The notes below the pieces were generated by a model that saw nothing but the letters and a program-made list of their open reading frames with translations, was not told the origin of the DNA and ran no database searches. From assembly GCA_024516035.1 (NCBI GenBank), contig CM044965.1, positions 25,299,493 to 25,363,492 of the forward strand: DNA of 64,000 nucleotides. Reading direction: 5' to 3'. Made by a program: the position numbers and the translations under genes. Positions 21,060 through 33,160 of this stretch are shown here, piece by piece. Positions within the stretch are counted from its first letter, which is position 1; the number at the start of each line of letters is the position of its first letter. The DNA is from Bactericera cockerelli. Its lineage: Eukaryota > Arthropoda > Insecta > Hemiptera > Triozidae.

Positions 21060-21545
21060 TAATAAAAATGTTAGTCAAAGTGGGTCCCTCCAAAATACCG
21101 GTAAATTGGAGCCGAGGTCCAAAAAGTTCAAGATATCAAAAAAATGATCAGAATAGACCCCTATTATTTTTGCATTCTAAGAAAATGTTGTTCTACAACT
21201 TTTTTTTTTGTATCTTTAACCAATTCAAAGAAGCGGCGCTTGCGGCTAATATTTGCGGCCCTGCGGCCGTGGAATGCGGCCGATTTCAACCAAAAGTTTC
21301 GTGGTTCGTCTGGTGTATAAAATTAATTTCCATACAAAATTTCAAGTCTCTATCTCTTACCGTTCTCGAGATATACTGTTCACACACAGACACACAGACA
21401 GACAGACAGACGCACGGACCAATGGCTGAAAACAACTTTTTTGGTATCCTGAGGCTATGATTCGTCCAGAAATGTGAAAACCTGGGTAGGTCAAATTTTC
21501 GACGAATACAATACTTTCCTTATTATAGGATAAGGAAAGTAACAA
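21060..21545 (+). mobile_element. Probable retroelement 3' end with (CAGA)n
   Basis: Reads tttcaagtctctatctctta, ccgttctcgagatatactgt, then (cacagaca)n and ctgaggctatgattcgtcca. Stretches of this style recur at 36545-36840 and 38380-38660. It fits a LINE or Penelope-type terminal region, but no RT domain is left. Confidence 0.5.
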
Positions 21546-21689
21546 GTGCACTGGTAGTCAAGTGGTTAACGCGGTAGCCTATTATAATATTGTTACAAAC
21601 TTAAAATAATAGGATAGTACCCTTTCTCAAAGTTAAAAAAAATAAAAAACTGTGTTCAGAAATTTCTAATACTACTATACCATTTCTAA

Positions 21690-21925
21690 TAGAGCCGTCG
21701 AACCTGGATATAAGAGAACTCAAGTGACCGGAATTTTTCTCCCTTATATCCAGGTTTTTCTTATAAAGAGGTTCACTGGTAGTCAAGTAGTTAACGCGCT
21801 AGTCTGGTAAGCCAGGTAGCGTAGGGATCCGTTAGTTCGAATCCCACCCAGTGCATGAATTTTCCTCATTGGAATTTTCCTCATTTCCTTAGAGGAGATA
21901 CCGTGAGCAATGATAATAATAATAA
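21690..21925 (+). mobile_element. Small hairpin repeat plus SINE family B head
   Basis: 21697-21760 has cctggatataagaga opposed by cccttatatccagg (an imperfect hairpin related to 41345-41590). 21771-21875 is a SINE B head ending after gcatgaattttcctcatt; the body is absent. Confidence 0.72.
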
Positions 21926-21930
21926 TAAAA

Positions 21931-22075
21931 AGTTATTATTTTTGTGTTAATCTCCTACGTGATATCACATCTACTCAAACTCGCTTTACTAAATCTACGC
22001 TGAAACCGGGACTTGAACCACCGACCTCCAGGTTACAAGTCCGCCGTCTTTTCGATCAAGCTTTTGAGGTCGGTT
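21931..22075 (-). mobile_element. SINE family A copy
   Basis: Full-length inverted copy preceded and followed by TAA runs. Confidence 0.88.
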
Positions 22076-23097
22076 AATAATAATAATAATAATGTGTTAG
22101 TCACTTACAACCCCTGACGGCGCTGATATTACTCATGTTTCTCAGAAGTCTTTTACAAATTTTAATGTAACAGAAAAGAAGAAAATCTCTTTGGTTTTAT
22201 CAGTTTTTTTATCAGTATCTACTTGAATAAAAAAAAAGTTTTTCTCTCTCACAATTTATAAAAGTTCATATTACTCTTGTAATACTTAATTGTAAATACA
22301 ATGAAACATAATATTTATTATACAAATACATTTTCCCACCGGCCGCGCCTTATTATCAGGTAAATATGTTTTTTAAATGTTCAAATTACACGTAATAAAG
22401 TTTCCGAAAGAAACCGCGGATTCTCTTCTTGAGTAATTAACAATGGTTTTAATATTTAATAATTCTTTTTTTTTTGTTGCTAATTTTACCCTAAATTACA
22501 CGTCACCACGGAAAAAACGATAATTTTACAAAAAAAAGCTGGGTTCCCTTTAATTTATATTCAAGATTGTATATATTGTAATTAATTTATATTGTAACAT
22601 ATATATTGTAACATTTAATTTATATTGTAGATTGTTTTTCACAAAAACGTTAGGTAAGTATTGTGAGCTATAACTATTTGTAAAAACCACTTTTAAAGTA
22701 AACAAACAGAAAAAAGCACCGAGAAAATCACAGAATAATTTAATTACATAGGTATATTATAAACTGTTGGCATAATGGGACTACCTGTCTTGCGCTGACA
22801 TTCTAAATAAAGCACTACTTATACTTATATCGCTGATCTTTACCGAGAGAAAGTTACTTTCCTTAATAAAGTGTAATAATGATAATGTTCAATCATATAC
22901 TTGTTTTTGTTATAGGTTATTAATTAGTCCACTCAAAATAAGAAAAAAATTGTTCACTGTCGGTGAAATCCTGGACCCTGCGCTATTGAAAAATCGTGAG
23001 GCACATTTATGAGAGAACTAACATTATCGGTCGTAACTGATAACTTTAATTTATTTATTTTTAATTTTAACTAAAAAAAAATGTTAAAAGTTTTCAT
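22076..23097. other. AT-rich, one family K tail
   Basis: Family K tail at 22760-22830. Otherwise AT-rich with local direct repeats of tatattgtaa near 22565-22630. No gene seen. Confidence 0.55.
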
Positions 23098-23236
23098 AAA
23101 AATATTTGTGTTAAATACTTTCGTGATATCACAACTACTCAAACTCGCTTCATTCTACGCTGAATCTGGGGACTTGAACCACCGACCTCCAGGTTACAAG
23201 TCCACCGCCTTATCGATCAAGCTACTGAGGTCGGTT
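23098..23236 (-). mobile_element. SINE family A copy
   Basis: Near-full inverted copy with one short gap in the body (cgcttcattctacg). Confidence 0.87.
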
Positions 23237-23851
23237 TTTAATTTTAATTTTATTTATTTATTTTCTTTATAAAGAAACTTTTATACAAAGGTACTTCTCC
23301 TAAGCTTTGAAGGGCTTCTAACAGTGATAACTTAAGGAATATATTTAATTAAGAAAATATTTGACGACTGACTCAGGAAATATTGACGACTGATAAAATA
23401 ATATTGACGATATTTTTGACCTTCGATAATGGTTATTTAAGTTAGAGGTTCTACATATTTAGAACGGTATATTTTTTCAATATTATTTTGATGTTATTTT
23501 AATGAATGTATTTTGACTTGTGTTAACAATTTATGTAAATTGATAAACATTAATAAAGCCTTGATTTGATTTGATTTGACTGAGGGAAGAAATGTTGATG
23601 ACTATGCTTAATATTGAAAATATTGACGACTGCTTGAAAAACTTAAGTTGACGCGTGAATGAAATATTGGAATGGATTATCGAGAATAGAAAACTGAATT
23701 CGCAAATTCCTCAGTGTCCTATATGTTTTATTCGCCTGTATGTATTGTTTGTTTAGTATGCATATTTTGTGATGTATTAATCTGTATACGATAACACACG
23801 TATTGATAAGATTTGTGTAGAGGTATAAGTACATAATTGTGTTATGTATAC
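23237..23851. other. No gene recognised
   Basis: AT-rich with degenerate repeats of atattgacgact (23360-23640). Nothing else was recognised. Confidence 0.5.
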
Positions 23852-23904
23852 AACTAGCTGTTTCACCCGTGCTTCGCCACGACGTTTTCTTCTTCTTCTT
23901 CTTC

Positions 23905-23942
<38 letters not shown>

Positions 23943-24320
23943 GTAAGCTTTATTAGGTAGAACAAAAATATATACAGCAAAATACAATGAAATTATAAAG
24001 AAAAACAAAAAGAGTAAAGATACAGTAACAAAAAAAAAAGAGAATGAAGTTAATGTCCTACCTAAAGGGCGGGGTTATTGCCTGTGGCAATCTCTTCCAC
24101 TCAACCCTTATCTTACTGAATCATTATTTTACCAGAAATATGTTGTGAATGGTAATAGATATTTTAATTTTGATGATTATCTCGGTAGTATGACGGTGGT
24201 TTAGGGGAGGTCAACTCTCATGAAAATTTCAATATCTGTTACCGTTTGGGCTGTGGTATTTTAAACAGACAACCCCTAAGAGGGACATAGTCCTAAGAGG
24301 ACATAGTATAAGTATATAGA
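23852..24320. mobile_element. Decayed retroelement start interrupted by inverted family F
   Basis: Starts aactagctgtttcacccgtg (compare 2271). A (TTA)n run and an inverted F copy follow (23905-24115). The interrupted element then seems to resume at about 24170 with aactctcatgaaaatttcaa, matching 2413 onward. This is a nested structure. Confidence 0.55.
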
Positions 24321-24509
24321 GATATTTATACACATTGTACATTGGTATGATTTGTATATAGGTATCTGGTAAACCGATATTGTGTACATATTATGTTATG
24401 TATACAATAATAATAAGTATACACAGTGGTACTATTTGTTATTTGTATAGTGACCGTGTTATTTACGTAAAAGTAGCAGCTCTGAGATTAATGCCTTAGT
24501 ACTAGGTGA

Positions 24510-24612
24510 CCTATTGTGAGTTCGATTCCACAGGTCGTGGGTTTCGAACCCACGAACTCTGGAACCTCTGGATTCACAGAGTGCCGCCTTTACCACTGAG
24601 CTACCGAAGATA
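24510..24612 (-). mobile_element. SINE family G head, rearranged
   Basis: In its own direction: cggtagctcagtggtaaagg, cggcactctgtgaatccaga, then a gtgggttcgaaacccac B box, which is a strong hairpin. Better copies of G are at 56055 and 58253. A tail block gctggaataatgggacttaa characterises G. Confidence 0.6.
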
Positions 24613-24733
24613 AGGGACGAACGTCCCTAGTTCGAGATATGGTGAGCTGTGATTGGTGGAGAATACAACTTGAGGGGTGAGGGGAGGACTACGCTTATCT
24701 TTGTTGTATTTTTATTTTATAATTTGGCCCTAA

Positions 24734-24885
24734 ACCGACCTCAGTAGCTTGATCCATAAGGCAGCGGACTTGTAACCTGGTAGTCGTGGTGGTTGAAGTC
24801 CCGGTTTCGGCGTAGATTTTGTAAAGCGAGTTTGAGTAGTTGTGATATCACGAAAGTGATTAACACAAATATGATAACTTTGGTT
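24734..24885 (+). mobile_element. SINE family A copy, full length
   Basis: Complete from ccgacctcagtagc to aatatgataacttt, including the palindromic tgatatcacgaaagtga segment. A few point changes in the head. Confidence 0.9.
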
Positions 24886-25127
24886 TATATAATTTGGTCC
24901 TAAGTGATGTTCGGCAATTTGATAACTAACTTTGCAGTGGTTGGTAACCTTGAAGTGAGCGGTACTCTATTGATGAGAATATAATAATATTTTTAAGACC
25001 TTGGTAACTTCTACAGATGTGCAATTAATTGTAGACTTACTGTACCAAATACAATAATACTCATTATATTACTCTTATAGTAGATAGGTACCTAATACCT
25101 ACAGTCCTACACTACCTATGTACCTTA

Positions 25128-25440
25128 ACAAGGACCAAGTTGGCAGTTATTCAAAAAGTTCAGTATGTTTCCTAAAAATATGTTCATAAATTCTTATGTC
25201 CTTACTATAGATGTTGGTACCTTCAAAAAAGAAAAGAAAAAAAAAAATGATGAATCCTTTTTTCGGCCTTTTTTTCGTAGCCATGAAATAGCAGCAATTT
25301 ATAATTGTAAAAGTATGTGATCTGTGTTGTAGCTTGCCCACCCCGTAGTATGCATCTATGCACTTACACTGTGTTTCCCCTCTGATGGGCGAGAAGTGAC
25401 ACAATGTGTCCTTCCCATTTGGATGCTGGGTCAAGTTATG
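25128..25440 (-). mobile_element. SINE family D tail, inverted, with linked repeat
   Basis: 25300-25436 resembles the D tail (cccctctgatgggcgagaag, gacacaatgtgtccttccc) with a local tandem insertion. 25128-25225 matches 13870-13985 inverted. Confidence 0.6.
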
Positions 25441-25499
25441 ATATCTGTGTGTTAATCTCAATGGTCAACGGTGATATCACAATTGATAATTTACTGAAA

Positions 25500-25710
25500 C
25501 TTGCTTTATTAATTTTTTTTTTTAAAGCTTTATTAGGAGTACAAAGTACAATCGTAACAGTATAAAATTAAGAAAAGAAAAAAAAAAACAAACAAACAAA
25601 TGACAAAATAAATAAGTAAAAAAAGAAAATAACAATAATGTCCTACCTAAAGGGCGGGGTTATTGCCTGTGGCAATCTCTTCCACCCAACCCTTATTTCA
25701 CCATTCTAGA
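25500..25710 (-). mobile_element. Family F copy, inverted
   Basis: Contains aaagggcggggttattgcct and gtggcaatctcttccaccc, preceded by the AT-rich tail. Similar in quality to 36050-36225. Confidence 0.7.
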
Positions 25711-25847
25711 GAGTAAAACCAAGAACCTCTAGATTACAAGTCCGCCGCCTTATCCATCGAGAGGTCGGTGGTAAGGTGAGGCACTACATTGAACATCAAC
25801 AACTATGGGGTAACACCACCACCAACACCACCACCACCACCAACACC

Positions 25848-25878
<31 letters not shown>

Positions 25879-26177
25879 AAAATATCATATTTGTGTAAGT
25901 CACAACTACTCAAACTCGCTTTACTAAATTTTTGCTTAACTTGGGACTCAAACCACTGACCGCCAAATTATAAATCCGTTCAAGGTCAGTTCAACCACCC
26001 AGTATAATATCTCTTATCAACTTCTCATCCACATAGGTTCCCTGTATATCAGCAAGCCTTGCTCCAGCCTTGTTTACGTCTGTCAGTTATGAATGAGTCA
26101 AGACTATTGAGAACATGTTATAAGTGTTATATTAATAATATGTTTGGTATAACAATTATTAATATACCTACATATTT
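25711..26177. mobile_element. SINE A fragments and (CCA)n microsatellite
   Basis: 25718-25770 is an inverted A-type head. 25810-25866 is (cca/aac)n. 25890-25995 is a diverged inverted SINE A. The remainder to 26177 shows no gene. Confidence 0.6.
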
Positions 26178-26885
26178 ATGTATACAGAGTGTCTCAAAAG
26201 TCCTAGCAGGAGACATAACTTTTGAGCGACAAGGAATTTTGAAGTTTCAAACTTAAGACTGTTTATACTAGCAACTAGCTGCTATGTTATATTTTAATAT
26301 AATAATTATGTTTTGCAAGATAAAATTAATATATATAAGACAAAGGTACCTACCAAATTTCAGCTTCCTAGGACTTACCAGTTCGGAGAAACAGTAATGA
26401 ATCAGTCAGTCAGTCAGTCAGTGAAATTCTCTTTTATAATTATAGATTTTTTTGTATACAGTGTGTCCCAAAAGTCCTAAGGGAGGACCTCTGATTTTTA
26501 AAGGCTAGGAATTAATGTATATGTTATAATAAATAGGTATGTACAATATGTTTTGTATAAAAAATAATAATATACATAGGTACACATTTATATGTATACA
26601 GAGTAACCAAAAGCCCTAGCAGAAGACTTATAATAAGTTTCAAACTTAAAATTCTTAAGAGTATAGGTATGTTTTAATAAATACAATTTGTTTTGTATAT
26701 AACTGTTAGCGTAATGGGACTTCCTGTCTCGAGCCGACATTCCGAATAAAGCACTACTAATACTAAAAATTAATAATATAATTATTTATGTATACAGTGT
26801 ATCTCAAAGGTCCTAGCAGAAGACTAATAACTTTTGCACGGCTAGGAAACTGTCTCAAACATGATGAACCACCCTGTATAATTTA
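26178..26885. repeat. Degenerate tandem repeat with tgtatacag units
   Basis: Four diverged units, each beginning tgtatacag(a/t)gt followed by caaaagtccta-like text, near 26178, 26455, 26595 and 26788. A family K tail (26703-26765) is inserted between units three and four. (cagt)n lies at 26404-26423. Confidence 0.6.
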
Positions 26886-27059
26886 CGTCGTATGAATATG
26901 TACGCATAATACACGTCTTTATGTATATACTTTTTATATAGGTATATGTACCTCTCCAAATACATACTATCAACTTGAACATAACAAAAGTGAGTCAGTG
27001 GGCAGAAATATACTTTTCCAGTAAAAAATAATGAATGCATACAACATCACATGTACTGT

Positions 27060-27260
27060 GGGTAGGTACCAGGCGCGACCGGTTTAGGGGTACTGCCACA
27101 TAAACCGGACTAAAATGGGATTTATGGAGGGTTTAAGTTTGTTTATACATTCCAATCATAATAATTATGCATTAAATATTCTAGAAAATTAAAAATGTTT
27201 GATGATTTTCATTGTGTACGACCTAAGACTTGAGAAAATCCTGTCTTTTTTATTTTTATT
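27060..27260 (+). repeat. Dispersed repeat pair member (with 35565-35750)
   Basis: Shares cacataaaccggactaaaat and ccaatcataataattatgca with 35565-35750. The two differ by indels. No coding sequence recognised. Confidence 0.65.
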
Positions 27261-27262
27261 TT

Positions 27263-27634
27263 TTAAAGATGAGTGTTTCACAGCCGTTTTTATTTCGTAG
27301 CCATGAAACAGGAGCTACTGTAGACGCTTGTGGTCTGTGTTGTACCCAACCCATCCCGTAGTATGCCTCCCCTCTGATGGGCGAGAAGTGACACAATACT
27401 TCCCATTTAGGTGCTGGGTCAACACGAGCGCCTTTGGCTGTATGGAATGGCCTTGCCTACCAATGCCAGAAAAAAAAAAAAAAAAAAAAAAAAAAACACG
27501 AGCGCACCGGAAGGTATCTCTTACAAACAATTGTAACCAAATTTTTAATACAAATTTTTGTCGGCACGGGGGATCGAACCCGGGACCTTCCGCATGGCAA
27601 GCGAGTTCTTAACCACTGAGCTAATCGCGCGCTC
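27263..27634 (-). mobile_element. SINE family D, full length, with internal retroposed insert
   Basis: Family D in its own direction: cgattagctcagtggttaag, ctcgcttgccatgcggaagg (tRNA-Gly-like loop), gggttcga B box, then a 200-bp body (gtgttgacccagcacctaaa, gtgacacaatacttcccatt region inverted) ending ggctgtgaaacactcatctt. This copy is interrupted at 27432-27494 by a short poly(A)-tailed insert flanked by an 11-bp duplication. Confidence 0.88.
27432..27494 (+). mobile_element. Tiny poly(A)-tailed retroposed fragment with TSD
   Basis: About 38 non-A bases (ctttggctgtatggaatggc, then cttgcctaccaatgccag) plus about 25 A residues, flanked by aacacgagcgc at 27421-27431 and 27495-27505. This is the signature of target-primed retroposition. 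The source RNA was not recognised. Confidence 0.75.
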
Positions 27635-27834
27635 TTTTTTTTTTCTTTTTCGTCTGGGGGTGCTGCAGTTCCGCAGCTCCTTAGCACCGGCCACGGTACA
27701 CTCCCAAATATGCAAAATACAGAGAAGTCATTAGAGCGCTTATTTATACTCCCCATTGTCCAAAATAGTTTTGGAAAGGAGGATTGATTTGTTTACAAAA
27801 TGTAGGCCGAAAAGGGTGGTCCCATTTTCGGCCA

Positions 27835-28290
27835 ACATTGGTTGTCGATTGCACATCTCATCAGGAGGGAAAAAGTTATCGTATCTGTCTCAATTTTGAT
27901 GTGAAATCATTGCACTCAAAAGTGAGGGGGCTAGGATGCTCTAGCCCCTTGATAAAGGGTGGCAAAAGATGTCAGTTTTTAACCTCATCCTGCTCCTTCT
28001 AGCGTAGGTGTAGGGGTAAAAAAAGGGGTTTAGTTAATCTTGTGATGTGATATCACGATTACATTTGGTGGTCAATTTTGCACTTAAAAATAGGGGCCCA
28101 AGAGGCACTTATCTGATGGAAAAAAGTTATCACATTTGTGGTTATCTCGCTGTGTTAAGTGATGTATCACAATTACTAAAACTCGCTTTCCTAAATCATT
28201 GCTGAACTAGGGATTCGAAACCACGATCTCTAAATTATCAGACCAACGTTTGGACCACTGAGCTACCGGAACATGTGTAATTGTGTATTT
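27835..28290. repeat. Local duplication and diverged SINE A-like copy
   Basis: 27842-27930 and 28020-28135 are diverged copies (gtgcaattt/gcactcaaaa blocks, gaaaaagttatc). 28126-28270 is an inverted tRNA-like SINE resembling A in body, but with a different head ending gagctaccgg. Confidence 0.55.
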
Positions 28291-28434
28291 CTTATCATAT
28301 TTGTGTTTATCACTTTCGTGATATTCACAACTACTTAAAATTGCTTTACTAAATCCACGCTGAATCTGGGGACTTGAACCAGCGACCTCCAGGTTACAAG
28401 TCAGCCGGCTTATCGATCAAACTACTGAGGTCGG
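28291..28434 (-). mobile_element. SINE family A copy
   Basis: Full-length inverted copy with few differences from the family pattern. Confidence 0.88.
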
Positions 28435-29201
28435 TAATTGTGTAGATATGTTTCAAACAATATGCAAAATACTATAGATCTGCCACTGATCAATAATTGG
28501 AATTAACAGGTAATAATATATAATGTTTGGCATTTCTGGGAACGTCGGAAACCAACTTGGAAAACCAAATTCTGACGGACCTACTTTGGTTTCCGACCAC
28601 CCACCATATTCCCGTATTGGCAAGAAATGTAGGACGAGTGGTTTGAGTGCGAGAGTGGTATTCTATCAAGCATTGGGACGCCCGAGTTCGAATCGCAATG
28701 GTGATAATTTTTTTTTAATTAAAAATTGACCTCATAACTATTTTTTTAAATACAAAAACGAACACAATAAATACTTCCGGTCTCTAATATTACAAATTTA
28801 TCGGAATTAAAATCCGGACCACGGTGAAGGCAAGCCTCAGGCGTTCTCTGCCACTTAACCCCGATACGATACAACATGTCATAGGGCACGTTCACAACAA
28901 TGTCGTAGGGCACGTCCACATCATTCAGATAACTCATGTAGAATAGTAATTAATTGTTTTGCGTAACAGAGCAGGTAAGAACTACCAGACTTATGCCTTA
29001 AGAGTAGAGAAGTCCTTTTGTCCTTCAAGAGATGTCTATCGTATACGTGCTGATCTATAAACTGTACTTAAAATTTTTCTTACTTTTTCTTTCTTAATTG
29101 CTTGTTTTATTATTATCTGACCTGGTTGCAGGGTTTTCAGTGAAACTCTAAAAAATAACACTGCGAACTAATGAGATCTATTGTGACCAGTTGATTCTAT
29201 T
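28435..29201. other. No gene recognised
   Basis: 28640-28710 looks tRNA-like (gagtgcgagagtggtattct, gagttcgaatc). 28745-28810 repeats the facaaaaacgaacacaata-type segment seen at 38700 (tacaaaaacgaacacaata). No other structure recognised. Confidence 0.45.
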
Positions 29202-29549
29202 TGGTTTTAACGTCCTGATGGAGATAGATAGTCAGGACGGAGGTTTTACCCTCCATTCGGTTGGAATCTGATTGACCAGCTACTCAAATTAACCTCACCC
29301 AGCCTGAGTGGGGCCGGGAATAGCCGGCATCACTGTCCATCCCTTAGTATGTTTTCCCTCTGAATCCTCTGATGGGCGAGAAGTGACACAATACTTCCGA
29401 TCTAGGTGCTGGGTCAACACGAGCGCAGGTATCCCTTACAACCAAATGAAACCAAATTTTGAATACATTTTTTTTTGTCAGCGCGGGGGTTCGAACCCAA
29501 GACCTTCCGCATAGCAAGCGAGTGCTTAACCACTGAACTATTGATTTTT
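29202..29549 (-). mobile_element. Body M tail joined to SINE family D, both inverted
   Basis: 29202-29319 is inverted body M, with the cgtcctgatg end seen in the tRNA-headed version at 41829. 29336-29549 is inverted SINE D, shortened in the body. Confidence 0.75.
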
Positions 29550-29837
29550 TTTAAACGCGAAGAGGCGTCTGAAGGGCTAGGATGACCTCAGAGTTCTGAA
29601 TTGAAGCATGGGCGTATATGATGTCATCTGGAGAAGTGGAATTTAGTAGAATGAGCAATAAAACTAAAACTCGATTCCAATTTGTTGTTCAATTTGTATT
29701 TTTCTGCCGGATTCTGACTGATCTTGAGATATTCAAGATCTTTATCCTCTCAAAAACGCATGTTGTGTGGTGAAATGTGCCAAGAAAATGATGTAAAATC
29801 GATTAGTCTATTACATTGATTCATCATGGATTATTCT

Positions 29838-29905
29838 ATTACCAGTTGGCATGATGGGACTACCTGTCTTGCGCTGACAGTCTAAATAAAGCACTACTTA
29901 CCGAT
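29838..29905 (+). mobile_element. Retroposon tail family K
   Basis: Nearly identical to the copy at 8076. Starts within ttggcatgatgggactacct and ends aagcactacttacc. Confidence 0.7.
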
Positions 29906-30192
29906 TGATCTATTATCAATTGATCTGTTTTTTTTATATATACATATATATATACGTATAATTATTATTATTAGGATTTCCAAGTTACCACTTACGTACC
30001 ACTTACGTTACTTAGTTTTTTTTATAAGCAGAGGAATGTTTTATTTAGTTTTATTAAATATACTTGTCTACCTAACCTTATCTTGTAAACCGAATTTTGT
30101 GCATTAAGACATTTATTAAAGTGAATTGATTATACAAACTATAATCCTATTTGCTGTTTAATTTTTATTTTTCCAAGTTTTTCTAGGATTAA

Positions 30193-30310
30193 ATTATAAA
30201 ACAGGATTAAAGTTAAGACAAGCCAGACTGTCCCTCAACCAATCACAGCACACTATAGCCCTAGTTGAGGGCGTGTCTGGTTTATCTCAACTTTAATTCT
30301 GTTTCATAAT
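30193..30310. mobile_element. MITE-like hairpin element
   Basis: 118 bp with about 45-base imperfect inverted arms: attataaaacaggattaaag at the left matches ctttaattctgtttcataat at the right. A central loop holds caatcacagcacactatag. No clear target duplication was read. Confidence 0.75.
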
Positions 30311-30506
30311 GTACCCCTGAGGCCCAAATTCGGTCCTTAGGTAACTATCTTACTAGTTGACTAGTTATCTTCCCATTTTGGGTTTTTTATGATATAACAA
30401 TATCACAGGGTTACTGCTGGAATAATGGGACTTAATAGTCCTAAACGGGCAATACAAATATGATAGTATGATTATTAATATTATCTTTAAAAAAAAACAG
30501 TAAAAA

Positions 30507-30893
30507 AGCACACGAATAGCTCAGTGGTTAAGCATTCGCTTGCCATGCGGAAGGTCCCTGGTTCGAACCCCCCCGCCGACAAAAAATTGTATTCAAAATT
30601 TGGTTACAGTTGTTGTAAGGGATACCTTCCGGCGCGCTCGTGTTGACCCAGCAACTAAATGGGAAGTATTGTTTCACTTCTCGCCCATCAGAGGAGAGGC
30701 ATACTACGGGATGGGCAGGCTGCAACACAGACCACAAGCGTCTACAGCAGCTCCTGTTTCAAGGCTACGAAATAAAAACGGCTGTGAAACACCGTGATGG
30801 AGAGGAGGGTTTTAGCGGGTATGGCGCACTGTTTCCAGCGCTGGAACCCCGCACTTCGTCTTGAAACATAGAAGATTTTGCCTCCTCTCACAA
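30507..30893 (+). mobile_element. SINE family D, full length plus 3' extension
   Basis: Best plus-strand copy. Head 30507-30585 (ctcagtggttaagcattcgc, ggttcgaacccc), body to 30797, then a gatggagaggagggttttag extension related to 13685-13830. The body has single-base differences from 27263-27634. Confidence 0.9.
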
Positions 30894-31142
30894 GAAAAAA
30901 AAATCTTAAAAAAGAAAATATTTCAAACTAACGTGTTTTATTCTCATAAATTTCGCAACAACTTTTTAGACCTCCTGTCGCCAGCGCACACTTCATCGCT
31001 ATGCTAACCTTGTCTCATGACATCATAGACCAGTGATTCCTTATTTGGGCCGCCTGACCTACTTACAGGGACGAGATGTTGATGTTGCTTCTACTGATGG
31101 AGCTAGTGATGACGAAGATAGGGTGCATGTATACCAATTATT

Positions 31143-31770
31143 GGACACTGGTAGTCAAGTGGTTAACCTAACCTCGCCTGGTGGTTAACTTCCACTGAAA
31201 AGTATTAATTTGTTAATTCGTCGGTGAGAAAAGCGACCATAATTTTCAACACTTTTCAAACTTCATGAAATTTTACACTAAGAAAATACAAAGATAAGCG
31301 ATCTCTGAGTCGATAGCGATCTCTTCTTATATGAACAATAGCAATAATAAAACTCTTTAGTGGAAGGTAATCACCTGGAGAGGTTAATGCTTGAAGCATT
31401 TTCTACCACCTAACTTATTATTATGTGGTCACAAAATCAAATTAAGTTGAAGTTTCAACCAATCACAGTAGGTACCTACACTATAACACGAGTCAAGACA
31501 TAGTGTCCAATCATCTTAATGTAGATAATGTCTAATCTCTATGTAAGTTTTTCTTTTTCTTTGTATTTATGATATTTTGTGTAAAAATAATAACACTCTT
31601 TAGTGAAAGATAATCACCAGGTGAGGTTAATGCTCGAAGCACTTTCTACCACCGAACCCTCAGATTATTATGTGGTCACAAAGTCAGATTAATGAGGGAA
31701 ATATTAATGCACTGGGTGGGATTCGAACCAACGGAACCCTACGTTAACCACCTGACTACCAGTGCACTGG
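31143..31770. mobile_element. Three SINE family B copies
   Basis: 31143-31200 (+) joins the head directly to the tail, deleting everything between gtggttaacc and tcgcctggtggtt. 31345-31440 (-) is body only. 31588-31770 (-) is near complete with a shortened anticodon arm. The direct head-to-tail join shows an internal deletion. Confidence 0.8.
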
Positions 31771-31784
31771 TAGATGTTTCCTAC

Positions 31785-32600
31785 TCTCTCTCTCTCTCTC
31801 TCTCTTCTTGTTTAGCTCCACTTAATAGATGTTGCAAGACGTAAGAGGTATGTATAAATGCCTAATGAGTGAGAAAGAAAGTGAGATGATATTAATTAAC
31901 TGTTACGAAATTATAAATGAAGAGAGACATAGTGTGAGAAAGAGAGAGGGAGGGACAGTGAGAGGGAGGGAGAGGAGGAGAGAGAGAAGGAGGGAGAGAG
32001 GGACAGTGAGAAGGAGGAATGGGAGGAGAGAGAGAGAGGGAGGGAGGAACAGTGAGAGGGAGGGACAGTGAGAGGGAGGGAGAGGAGGAGAGAGAGAAGG
32101 AGGGAGAGAGGTACAGTGAGAGGGAGGAATGGGAGGAGAGAGAGGGAGGGAGAGTGGGACAGTGAGAGGGAGGAAGAGGAGGAGAGAGAAGGAGGAAGAG
32201 GTAGACATAGTGAGAGTGAATTTGTAGGAGTGAGGGAGAGAGAGTGAGTGAGTGAATATGTAGGAGAGAGGGAGGGGCAGAAAGGGGGAGAGGAGAGAGA
32301 AGGAGGGAGAGGTAGACACAGTGAAAGTGAATGTGTAGAAGAGAGGGAGGGAGATAGAGAGAGGGAGAGAGAGAGAGAGAGAGAGGAGAGGACAGGAGAG
32401 GGAGGGAGGAAAGGAAAGAGGAGGAAAGAGGGAGGGAGAGAGAGAAAAAGAAAGAGTGAGAGTTAATGTGAAGGAGTGCGAGAGAGAGAGGGAGACATTG
32501 TCAGAGGGGGGATGGAGAGAGAGAGAAAGTGAAAGTAAAAGAAAGAGAGAGTGAGCGAAAAATTAGAGAGAGTTAAGAGTGTGTAAGAGAAGGGAAAGAT
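31785..32600. repeat. GA-rich low-complexity region
   Basis: (CT)n at 31785-31805, then (gagaggga)n-type repeats with a recurring gacagtgagagggaggaa unit of about 70-75 bp. No coding sequence is credible here. Confidence 0.93.
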
Positions 32601-32899
32601 AATTGCATTAATTTTACATGTCTAATGACACGTTCAGATCTTGGCCTTGTTCTAACATTTCATAAATCTGGGTAGAGAATAATATATCGTGGGCGATGGC
32701 CTAATTCTTAGAAAAAAAAATTAAATACTCGAGACCAGTAATTAATTTTTAGTAGAATTTTGGGAAAGACCTTTCATGTGTTCCAATATCAATCTTTTGC
32801 TTTACAAAAAAACATTATATTATTATTATTATTTAACACTTTATTGGTAAACCACATGATACATACATACATACATAGGACATGAAATAAAAAAGAACA

Positions 32900-33160
32900 C
32901 AATAGAATATGTAGTGAACCAAGGGGCAAGGTTGAAGCCTGTGGCTTTCTCTTCCACCGAAACCCATTGAATGCAAGGTTCTCGTAGAATCGCCAAAGTT
33001 AAGCAACGTCCAGCGAAGTGATCTACATGGTCATATCACGACGGGGGTGTTACCCTTCTCATTCGTATTAGGAAACACACTAACCTGATGCTACCCACAT
33101 TAACCTCACCCAGCCTGGGTTGGACCGGACTGCCAACATCACGAAGTCTTCACCTCGCTC
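32900..33160. mobile_element. 5S-headed SINE with internal inversion
   Basis: Follows an inverted family F end (32900-32965). 32970-33014 (+) is a 5S rRNA-like segment (gttctcgtagaatcgccaaa, gttaagcaacgtccagcg). From 33015 the remaining SINE, from after the head to the end, is present in the opposite orientation and ends at 33152 with the complement of gtgaagacttcgtgatg. The head is therefore + and the body is -. Confidence 0.78.

Noticed and set aside
31829..32470. Open frames up to 138 codons
   Set aside because: Same GA-rich artefact. Products are low-complexity Arg/Glu/Gly or Ser/Pro/Leu.
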